From Turnera subulata (taxonomy: Eukaryota; Streptophyta; Magnoliopsida; Malpighiales; Passifloraceae), in the NCBI GenBank assembly GCA_028386065.3, contig JAKUCV010001072.1, positions 4,140 through 68,139 on the forward strand: a stretch of 64,000 nucleotides of DNA, written 5' to 3'. The translations under genes and the position numbers were made by a program. The notes below the pieces were generated by a model that was given only the letters and a program-made list of their open reading frames with translations, did no database searches and was not told where the DNA came from. Positions 56,098-64,000 of the stretch are shown in pieces; positions within the stretch are counted from its first letter, which is position 1; each line of letters starts with the position of its first letter.

Positions 56098-58597
56098 AAT
56101 GATGGTTGACAAGATGGAATTCAAACTTTTTGATTCCATATTTGACTGCCAAAAGTTCTTTATGAGTGGTGTGATAATGGAGCTCTGCATCTGAAAATTT
56201 GCCGCTGGCGTGGCCACAATAATGTCTCTTTTTATCTTCTGTCTCTTCAATTAGTACTGCTCCCCAGTACTCATCGCTTGCGTCTGTCTGGAGGATTCTT
56301 GTGCCAGTGGTGGGAATTCTGAGTGGAGGTGGATCCTGAGTGATCTGCTTTAGGACCTTGACAGCGTTAGTCTGATCTGGTCCCCAAGGTGGGGCTTTCT
56401 TCTTTAATAATTTGGACAAGTGGCTGGTATGGTGTGAAACCTTTGGGATGAAGTCACGGATGTAATTGACAATTCCCAAGAATTGTTGAATTTGCTTTGG
56501 CGTGAGATTCTCATCTGGAAAATTCAATAACTATTGAGCAATGTGGGGTCCAGGCTGATAAGAACTGTTATTGAAATGCATTCCCAAAAAATCAACTTCT
56601 GTAACACCAATGTGGCTTTTCTTCTCAGATAACATAATTCCATAAGAATGGACTATGTCATAAAATTGTTGCAAAAGCTGTAGGTTTTCTGCCTCCGTGG
56701 ATGAGAAAAGGAGGATATCATCAATGTAAATTAAGGTGTGGTGAAGAATGGGTTGGAAGATGCGGACTATTGCTTTCTGAAACAGAGAAGGGGCTACCTT
56801 TAACCCAAAAGGCATAACCTTCCATTGGTACTGAGCATCTGGTATGCAGAAAGCAGTTTTATGGCGATCCTTGGGATTAATGCCAAGTTGCCAAAATCCA
56901 GCTTTTAAATCAAACTTTGAAAAGATGCGTGCATCCTTGAGATGAAGGAACATGGAATTGATCTTTGGAAGTGGAAACTTATCATCTCTTAAAAAATGAT
57001 TAAGAGGCATGTAATCAATTACCAACCTCTTCTTTCCTCGAAGCTTCTCAGTTCGTTTTTCTACATAGAACGCCTGGCATGCCCATTCGGATTTGGTGGG
57101 TTCAATGAGACCCTGTTGTAACAGTTGTGAGCATTCTTCTCTGGCTAGAAGTAAGTCTGTGGGCGTCATGCCTGGGTGAGATGTCTTAGTAGGATTGATA
57201 TCTTCATTGAGCTTAAAAGGCAATGAGATGAAAAAGTCTTCATTCTTCCAGAGAGGAGATGGATGGGTGAACTGAGCATGACTGTCAGCACAGGACTGTA
57301 ATAACTTTGTCTTGATTTCCTCATACTGTACTGGACATTCTGTAAGGGCAAAAATCTTCTTGACATTGGTGTAAGGAGCAAAGAACCTTTTGAATTTTAA
57401 TCCTTGTGAGAGAATTTGAAGTTTCTCTGCTTGTTGAATGATATCAAAACCTATAAGTAGGTCTCGATCTGGAAGACTTGTACCAAGAACTTTAGTCCAG
57501 ATAACACATCCAGGGAAGAATTGTATTCCAATACGATGTTTGTTGATCATCTTGGTTTGGAATAATTCTCCATTTGCAGCTTGAAAATACTCATTGTGCA
57601 GCTCCCATGCTTCTGGAGGTAGTATCTTTGGATTGAGAAAACTTTTGTGAGCACCAGTATCAACAAAACCAATAAGAGGAATTGGCTTATCATACTTGGA
57701 TGGGAGAATCTGTATCTTGACGGATGGTGACTTTGTTTTGGACAAAATGGACTTCTGTGCTTCCTTTTGAGCTTGAAACACTGGTAAATATTGATCATCG
57801 TATTCTTCATCTTCAGAGGTGGCCGATGAAGACGTATCAGACTCTTGTTCAAGAACAAAGACAGTGTCTTCTTCAGGCTCTTCAGTTTCTGAAAATAATG
57901 ATTCAACATCTGCATTCTCAAGAACAACATGAGTGCTTTGTTGGATTTGCTGGACCAATTTTGCTGATTTAGCTGGCTGATTTGGGCAATTTTTTGCAAA
58001 ATGGCCCTTCTTCTTGCAAATAAAGCACCTATCTCCTTTGTTGCCGCGTTTCCCTTTCTTCCTGAAGTACTTGAATTTGGAAAAACGGGATCTGAACTTC
58101 TTTTTGGACCTTTTTAGAGAAGGCTTCTGATAGCGATCAATATGGTTGGACTTCCGGGAATAAGAACAATTCTTGTCTTTGCATTTGATCTTCAGATAAG
58201 AGTTGTTGCACACACTTTTGAGATCCTGAGATCGTTTAGAAAGATCTCTGAACATTTTTTGTGTATCACAAAGTGTCTGTCGAGCTGCGAGGATCATTTG
58301 GTATAGCTTTCCAAGAGATGTGTTAGACATACTCCGATTGCTGGATTCCATTGCACTAAGAACATTGCCTTGCAAACTTTCTGGGAAAGAGGCTAGGTAG
58401 ACTTCTCGATGAGCATCCGTAGCTCCCAATGTGTAATAGAGCTTACTCATGACAGAGTGATGTCGTTGGAGGTCAGAAAGTTGTAAAGAACAACACTTTC
58501 TTTGATGAAATTCAGTCAATCTGTGTCTAGCTTCATCCGGAGGAGAACCAATAAATTCATCATGCAATATATTCAAGAATTGAGAAGTTGTTGGAAC
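56098..58597 (-). pseudogene. Pararetrovirus polyprotein, coat/zinc knuckle-protease-RT-RNase H, unit B
   Basis: One frame runs from about 58597 to 56098. In order: coat-protein region with basic stretch and zinc knuckle CFICKKKGHFAKNC (about 57985-58026); acidic segment; aspartic protease FVDTGAHKSFLNPK (about 57620-57662); reverse transcriptase with RLVIDYMPLNHFL, FDLKAGFWQLGI and the catalytic YIDD at 56728-56717; and RNase H with LQTDASDEYWGAVL and HKELLAVKYGI. A TAG at 56530-56528 interrupts RT/RNase H where unit A has a sense codon. RNase H is cut off at 56098 by the junction with unit C. Proteins of this kind form the capsid and replicate the genome by reverse transcription; this copy is broken. 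Confidence 0.9.
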
Positions 58598-59590
58598 CTA
58601 TCACAATTGCTATAGAATTGTTGGGGTGGACTTTTGAAACCATTCCTTGAGAGTGCCGGTGGAACGAGCAATGAATTCTTTATGGATCCAGTATGGTGGA
58701 TTTTCTTGTAATTCTTCTTTGTCCATCCAGGCTTGAAACTCTTGTAATCTTTCTCTTCAGCGATGCTGGGGAACATCATCAAGGGACAACCATGGTCCAT
58801 TTCCTGTGGAAAAACCATCAGGCTTTTTGGTCGGAGGAATAAATGGAGGAGGTTGAGGTGGTTGATTTGGCTGATTTTTGGGTTGTGATGATGATGTAGC
58901 CTGTGGAGGTGGAGTAGGTGTGCTATCCATTCCTTCAGTTTCAGGGGGAAACTCTGTAGTGTATGAGGGTCTGGATTGGTGCATCAGGATGTTGGAGATA
59001 TCAGCATAAGCTGAATCAAAATCTGAGGTTTCAGAAAATGTTTCTGAAGAACTATCCTGTGATGTATCATCAGGGAGAGATGGGGTATAAAAAGGTCTTT
59101 TGATCATCAAAGAGGGAGAATGATCTCTTGTTGGTTCTTTCCCTTCTCGACGATGATGTCGATCTGGTGGAGGGCTAGGACTACGCCGATATGATCGACG
59201 GGGAGGTGTGGTTTCTTGTGGAAACATTTGAGACAATGATTTAAAAGGACTTTCTTCTGGAGTTGTTCTGGAGGGAAGAGGTTTAAAAGGAACTGGAAAC
59301 ATTGCCTGAGGGGCTAAAGGCTTTGTGCTTGCCAAAACTTTCCTGGCATCATGAAGTTCTTGCACAAGACGAGAGACCTCTGCTTCTTTTTGCTTGACCA
59401 AAGGGTCATAAAGACTTTGCTTCTCTCTGATTGTGTTACATAATTCTTGTTGAACTATGTTGAGTTTCTGAGTAAGATCGTGCTCCATCTTTTTCATTTG
59501 GCCTGCAAGGGAATCACATCTCTGAGTTTTTAGTCCTTGCTGTGAAAGGACCTGGTCTACCTTAGAATCCAGATTTTGGAGAAGGTGATT
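58598..59590 (-). pseudogene. Pararetrovirus polyprotein, coiled-coil and Pro-rich linker, unit B
   Basis: In the same frame as movement protein and RT. A coiled coil (MKKMEHDLTQKLNIVQQELC and following, about 59310-59500) is followed by Arg/Ser/Pro-rich sequence (RRSYRRSPSPPPDRHHRR), a Thr/Pro/Gln-rich linker, and the start of the coat region (QEFQAWMDKEELQENPPYWI). In-frame stops lie at 58759-58757 (TGA), 58612-58610 (TAG), 58603-58601 (TGA) and 58600-58598 (TAG). The coiled coil could correspond to a virion-associated function in other Caulimoviridae, but this is inference. Confidence 0.75.
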
Positions 59591-61125
59591 CTAGGCCGTC
59601 ATGTTTTGGGATTGCCAATTCAAGACTTGTTCTGCTTGGGTGAGTGGAGCAAGCTGACCATCCGGCCTCACCTGTTGAGGCGTATATGACCTCTTGGTGG
59701 ATGTATCAACTCGAGGCTGTAGAGGTGGGAAATCAGCTGACTTGAACATCATGTATGGAACTGGTTGCGGAGATGGCGTTATGTCTGGAAGATTAACTTC
59801 AGAAGAACAAGAAAGAGGTAAAAGTCCTTCTTCTTCAAGAATCTCTAATGCTCTTGAATAAAAATCAAGAGGGGGTGCTTCTGCAATGGCCTTTGGAAGT
59901 ATCCATGGACGAGATGCTCCTGGAGGAGGACGAGGAGACTTTTGATGTGGCTTGCATCGAGAGTAATGAGTCCTGGACTTCCTTCTAGATGGGATGACAT
60001 AATCTTCATCAGAGTCATAAAAGTGATCTTCACAATCACAATCCGCTTCACATTGAGTAGAATCAGCGCCCCATATGAAGTGACCATTGATGTGAGAAAC
60101 ATAGACAGCAGATCCATCAGGCTGAAAGTAGGAAACTGGGATCTTCTTTTCCGTCTTTTCAGTACTAGGTCGGATCATACTGCAATGAAAAACCTCAGTA
60201 GAAGAAGAGGTTCCGGGTTTGGAAAAAATGGTTCTGACAGTTCCATCTGATTGTCGTATGAAGGTAGAATCCGTAGTTTGGACCGGTTGAGTGTGCTGAC
60301 GAAGATTTTCATAATTAGTTACCCAATCCAAAGGGATTAGCTTGGCCAATTGATCCTTGGAAATTTGTCTGGGTGGCTGAACAATAGTGGGTGTAGAACC
60401 CATGTCAGCATAGATGAAGACTGGATCAGAAGAAACTCCTTGAGAAGGTAGGTTGACAGCATGGTCTTGGAGTCTATACACCATCTGATGATGTAAAGTT
60501 GCAGTGATGGCATTTGCAACTTGTTCAGCTCCAATGATCTGAACCTGAATCTTTAAGGCTATGCTCAGATGCGGATCATCCAGAGAAATATTAAAGTTGG
60601 GGAAGAAGGTAAGAACTAAACTTCCTGCATTCAGCGTTGTCAAAATAGTGCCAATGACAGCATCCTCATATTTGACATATCTGGAATCAAGCAAAGATAG
60701 TCGAGCAGTGACCGGTAGGCCTTTTCTTCCATGGTATGAAAGAACTAGCCGTATAGAACCAAGATGAAGATGAGAATAATGTTTTGCTTTCCACTGGGAT
60801 ATGAACTCTTGAGGAATCTCAAGAGTAACATATTGCTCAGCAGTTGAAGAACTCAACGTGCACTGAGAAAGTCTTGATGACTGAACATATTCTTTGATTG
60901 CTGGTCTTCTGGTGGAAATCAAGGTTCTAATGGATCGTGAAAGTGACCCTTTTTTGAATATTGTGTATGGATTAACCAGAGGGTGGAGAGAGTCCTCAAC
61001 TCTAGCTTCTTCTGGAATAGGGTAATTTCTACTAGGTGGTCTATTTTATTAGTAAGGGAAGTTCGCGCAGAGTCTGGTATAGTAATAGAAGAGGTTATAG
61101 TGTTTGGTGGTGGAGTAGTAGTCAT
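59591..61125 (-). pseudogene. Pararetrovirus movement-protein region, unit B
   Basis: Start at 61125 (MTTTPPPNTITSSITIPDSA). A one-base loss near 61018, relative to unit C, shifts the frame. The downstream frame carries QYVTLEIPQEFISQW, HLGSIRLVLSYHGRKGLPV, SLLDSRYVKYEDAVIGTILT and FPNFNISLDDPHLSIALKI, the 30K-superfamily core of Caulimoviridae movement proteins, which widen plasmodesmata for cell-to-cell spread. The C-terminal part contains FPPLQPRVDTSTKRSYTP. A TAG at 59593-59591 precedes an open continuation in the same frame, so it is an in-frame interruption rather than a true gene end. Confidence 0.88.
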
Positions 61126-61306
61126 GGTTGAGAATTTTGGTTTTCTACTAGCTCAAAGCATCAGACGATGAACCTAGTTAACAATCTTCTTTGTATAGGT
61201 ATGTGGCGTTGTACACAAGCTCTGCCTACCCAACCAGGTGGGGATCGGCAAGGTATGAGTTTCCAGCCGATATACCTATATGGGTACTCTCCCCATGTAG
61301 CCGTAT

Positions 61307-61319
61307 GGCTCCGCTACCA
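61307..61319 (-). promoter_or_regulatory. Pararetrovirus primer-binding site, unit B
   Basis: TGGTAGCGGAGCC on the minus strand, matching the Met-tRNA-type primer site TGGTATCAGAGC at 10 of 12 positions. It lies about 190 bases after the predicted transcript start and about 180 bases before the movement-protein ATG, as expected for minus-strand DNA priming in pararetroviruses. Confidence 0.65.
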
Positions 61320-61466
61320 CACAGATGGCAATCAAATCTCAAGCCCCTTTTGTAACCCAGTTAATCTAAAGGATCGTTCTTGCAGGATCAAGAAGATCAT
61401 TAATCAGTTTCATAATCCTAAGCTAAGAGTGTTCGAAAACCAAGGGAGTGTTTTAGAAAGTCATAG

Positions 61467-61472
61467 TTTATT
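61467..61472 (-). terminator. Pararetrovirus poly(A) signal
   Basis: AATAAA on the minus strand about 40 bases after the predicted transcription start. In pararetroviruses the signal lies just inside the transcript and is skipped on the first pass, giving a terminally redundant genome-length RNA. Confidence 0.55.
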
Positions 61473-61530
61473 ATACAAGATAAGGATTGAATCAGAACAT
61501 GTCCTCTGATTCATACAACTTGAAAACCCC

Positions 61531-61579
61531 TATATTTATAGTTGGGGGTCTCTTCCAACTTACATCATTACTTACATCA
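61531..61579 (-). promoter_or_regulatory. Pararetrovirus promoter: as-1-like double motif and TATA box
   Basis: Two TGATGTAAG motifs begin 12 bases apart (61579-61571 and 61567-61559), the same spacing as the paired TGACG motifs of the CaMV 35S as-1 element. A TATA box CTATAAATATA (61541-61531) follows after about 18 bases. Transcription should begin near 61510. as-1 elements bind TGA-class bZIP factors and respond to salicylate and auxin; such a response here is inference. Confidence 0.7.
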
Positions 61580-61720
61580 CTGACTTAATTATTAAAGTAG
61601 AAGGACAAGACTAAGTGGTATCATGACCACAGACTGACACGACATAAAACAAAGTAGTGGGGGACATCAGATTCCCACTTTATTTATCATACAGACTCGG
61701 ATAGTAACAAGAGAGTGCCA

Positions 61721-62701
61721 TTACTTATTAATGGACTCGTGACTTGGACTGAGATTGGCTTCTTCTGGGTCCACCATTGAATCGTCACTATCATCTGCTG
61801 AGGCACGTGCAACTCGGGCATCACGGGCATCTCGGTTACGCCAATAATTTGCTTCAGTTTCCTCAGAATCCCATGTGGCATCCACTTGACAGGTTGCCTG
61901 GGAATATGGATTCTGTGAGTCTTGAAATAATGTCTGTGGGACCGGAGGTGGAGTGGGAGACAGCGGTACCATTGTAGTGGAGGAAACTTGACTTGCAGCC
62001 TCATAATTGAAACCATTGAGAAGACACAAACTATTCCAAGCCCTTCGAAGGAAGCTTTTTGATGGGGATATACTTGGATGAGCTGGTGGTACTCGATAGT
62101 ATTCTACAAGGGACCTTGGTGGTGGTGATGCCAGATAAGATTCCCATAGTCTGACAACGGGAAGAGGACGTGGAGGTGTTCCACGATAGGGCCGGTGTGC
62201 AGAAAATGTCATGTAAAGCAGTGGTCGTTGGTGAGGTGGATGCATATCAAGAGCTGTTTTAATCCAAGTGCGCCACTGACTCAGTGGGGTCATCCACTGG
62301 AGAAAAGTCCACTGATTGGAGGAATTGTTTTCTGCATCCATGAGAAATTCAAACATGTCGAGAGCCTTGATCCTAAATATGCCATAGTAAAGAGTGAACA
62401 GGCACCAGTTGTACCAGAGTTCATCTTCAGAGAAATCATAGCAGTGGATAAGACTAATCCTTCTGAAAGGGTGGTCAGGAAAATATTGGGACTGAATTGT
62501 CTGGGAAAGACTAACACCTTGTTCTTGAAGAAAGATAGTGAGATAATGGAAAAGGGAATTTCGTGCAAATTCTCGAATTGAGAAAAGGTCTGATTTGGGA
62601 TGAAGGGTTTCAGGGAAATTAGGATCATTGGTTGCCATGTCGGTCCATGCTGCTGGCTGAGCTGGAAGTTGCCAATATGGTTCAGAGGAGGAGGAAGCCA
62701 T
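61721..62701 (-). CDS. Pararetrovirus ORF2, protein of unknown function
   Basis: A 326-codon ORF begins MASSSSEPYWQLPAQPAAWT, 72 bases after the RNase H stop at 62776-62774, and ends 140 bases before the as-1-like motif. It is uninterrupted, in contrast to the polyprotein. Features: Trp/Tyr/Phe-rich N-terminal half (ELWYNWCLFTLYYGIFRIKA), no signal peptide, no zinc or catalytic motif recognised, a Pro-rich middle, and an acidic C-terminus (ADDSDDSMVDPEEANL). By position it corresponds to the ORF downstream of RT in other Caulimoviridae (the transactivator/viroplasmin ORF VI of caulimoviruses or the unknown ORF2 of florendoviruses), but no viroplasmin signature was recognised. Confidence 0.75.
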   Translation of the reverse strand: MASSSSEPYWQLPAQPAAWTDMATNDPNFPETLHPKSDLFSIREFARNSLFHYLTIFLQEQGVSLSQTIQSQYFPDHPFRRISLIHCYDFSEDELWYNWCLFTLYYGIFRIKALDMFEFLMDAENNSSNQWTFLQWMTPLSQWRTWIKTALDMHPPHQRPLLYMTFSAHRPYRGTPPRPLPVVRLWESYLASPPPRSLVEYYRVPPAHPSISPSKSFLRRAWNSLCLLNGFNYEAASQVSSTTMVPLSPTPPPVPQTLFQDSQNPYSQATCQVDATWDSEETEANYWRNRDARDARVARASADDSDDSMVDPEEANLSPSHESINK

Positions 62702-62773
62702 GAAGATAACAGGAATGAGATTGAATTTAGTTTGGTTTACCTGTCAGAACCTACCAGCCCTATTGTACAGTCC

Positions 62774-64000
62774 TTACTCTAACCATAGAGGAAAATATAC
62801 GAACTGGACCTTTAGTATGAATAGTTTGGTGACAAAGGTTGCGTCTTCATGCTTGTCTGGAACTCTTTTGTTCTTGAAATCTAGCAGCTTTGGAAAAGAT
62901 GAGTTGTCCATTTCCACGATAAAATGATGGTTGACAAGATGGAATTCAAACTTTTTGATTCCATATTTGACTGCCAAAAGTTCTTTATGAGTGGTGTGAT
63001 AATGGAGCTCTGCATCTGAAAATTTGCCGCTGGCATGGCCACAATAATGTCTCTTTTTATCTTCTGTCTCTTCAATTAGTACTGCTCCCCAGTACTCATC
63101 GCTTGCGTCTGTCTGGAGGATTCTTGTGCCAGTGGTGGGAATTCTGAGTGGAGGTGGATCCTGAGTGATCTGCTTTAGGACCTTGACAGCGTTAGTCTGA
63201 TCTGGTCCCCAAGGTGGGGCTTTCTTCTTTAATAATTTGGACAAGTGGCTGGTATGGTGTGAAACCTTTGGGATGAAGTCACGGATGCAATTGACAATTC
63301 CCAAGAATTGTTGAATTTGCTTTGGCGTGAGATTCTCATCTGGAAAATTCAATAACTCCTGAGCAATGTGGGGTCCAGGCTGATAAGAACCGTTCTTGAA
63401 ATGCATTCCCAAAAAATCAACTTCTGTAACACCAATGTGGCTTTTCTTCTCAGATAACATAATTCCATAAGAATGGACTATGTCATAAAATTGTTGCAAA
63501 AGCTATAGGTGTTCTGCCTCCGTGGATGAGAAAAGGAGGATATCATCAATGTAAATTAAGGTGTGGTGAAGAATGGGTTGGAAGATGCGGACCATTGCTT
63601 TCTGAAATAGAGAAGGGGCTACCTTTAACCCAAAAGGCATAACCTTCCATTGGTACTGAGCATCTGGTATGCAGAAAGTAGTTTTATGGCGATCCTTGGG
63701 ATTAATGCCAAGTTGCCAAAATCCGGCTTTTAAATCAAACTTTGAAAAGATGCGTGCATCCTTGAGATGAAGGAACATGGAATTGATCTTTGGAAGAGGA
63801 AACTTATCATCTCTTAAAAAATGATTAAGAGGCTTGTAATCAATTACCAACCTCTTCTTTCTTCGAAGCTTCTCAGTTCGTTTTTCTACATAGAACGCCT
63901 GGCATGCCCATTCGGATTTGGTGGGTTCAATGAGACCCTGTTGTAACAGTTGTGAGCATTCTTCTCTGGCTAGAAGTAAGTCTGTGGGCGTCATGCCTGG
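62774..64000 (-). pseudogene. Pararetrovirus RT and RNase H, unit A (continues beyond window)
   Basis: The same polyprotein region as unit B. RT has RLVIDYKPLNHFL, FDLKAGFWQLGI and YIDD at 63553-63542. A TAG at 63505-63503 interrupts it where unit B has a Gln codon. RNase H follows with LQTDASDEYWGAVL, and here the frame continues past the unit B breakpoint through VEMDNSSFPKLLDFKNKRVP to a natural stop at 62776-62774. It defines the true end of the polyprotein, and unit B defines its start. Confidence 0.88.

Larger units (their letters stand above)
54480..64000 (-). mobile_element. Endogenous pararetrovirus array (Caulimoviridae-like), three tandem units
   Basis: All viral sequence is on the minus strand. 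Unit A (64000 to about 61320, entering from outside the window) holds RT, RNase H, ORF2 and the promoter region. Unit B (61319-56098) holds the leader and the polyprotein from movement protein to mid RNase H. Unit C (56070-54480) holds leader and movement protein only. A and B join without a break in genome order. Corresponding RNase H points at 62923 and 56098 give a unit length of 6825 bases. Units are nearly identical where they overlap. A one-ORF polyprotein followed by a second ORF resembles petuvirus/florendovirus organisation; the genus is not certain. Confidence 0.9.

Noticed and set aside
1..64000. CRISPR arrays, operons, ribosome-binding sites
   Set aside because: None seen and none expected in a plant nuclear genome; regular repeats found are microsatellites or transposon parts.

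Overview
The window is nuclear DNA of a flowering plant (a dicot is likely; species not identifiable from sequence alone). The evidence is a GT-AG spliced jasmonate-repressor gene, plant-type LINEs with DUF4283 or RRM ORF1 proteins, short-LTR Copia elements, Mutator-like and hAT-like elements, and endogenous pararetrovirus. Only one host gene looks intact. Nearly everything else is transposable-element or viral sequence, much of it nested. The assembly contains a 346-base N gap (49133-49478) and a single N (55536).

Layout. 1-355 is unassigned. 356-2264 (minus) is a LINE ORF2 relic, and about 2700-2797 (minus) has a tRNA-derived SINE head. 3998-6168 (minus) is a six-exon JAZ10/TIFY9-type gene with the alternative-splicing 'Jas intron' preserved. 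7968-11610 (plus) is a 5'-truncated LINE. 11773-13496 and 14336-15802 are two Mutator-like elements of one terminal-repeat family. Each carries a piece of a host gene (U-box/ARM protein; AP2/ERF factor), so they look like Pack-MULEs. 15845-25558 (minus) is a full-length LINE with a 15-base target duplication, split by an internally deleted Ty3/gypsy element (16750-20704). 25875-26928 is a third MULE-like element. 27343 to about 33890 (minus) is a third long LINE with a hAT-like MITE (32825-33406) in its ORF1; relatives of that MITE lie at 35062-36060. 36781-39429 is a solo LTR. A Helitron-like 3' terminus at 41724-41753 points into a region with two related, unrecognised small coiled-coil ORFs (43021-43275 and 44196-44492). 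A MITE (44579-44886), a receptor-kinase fragment (about 45490-45654) and a decayed Copia 3' end (46600 to about 48000) follow. 48842-52759 is a very young Copia element with identical LTRs and a perfect target duplication.

The right end (54480-64000, minus) is a head-to-tail array of a Caulimoviridae-like endogenous pararetrovirus. One complete permuted unit of about 6.8 kb is present. It has a single-frame polyprotein (movement protein, coiled coil, zinc-knuckle coat region, aspartic protease, reverse transcriptase, RNase H), a second downstream ORF of unknown function, and a non-coding region with an as-1-like double motif, TATA box, poly(A) signal and primer-binding site. Every polyprotein copy is broken, by different lesions in different copies.

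The genes do not form a pathway. The window is one jasmonate-signalling gene embedded in layered mobile DNA, and nested insertions with target duplications give a relative order of events.
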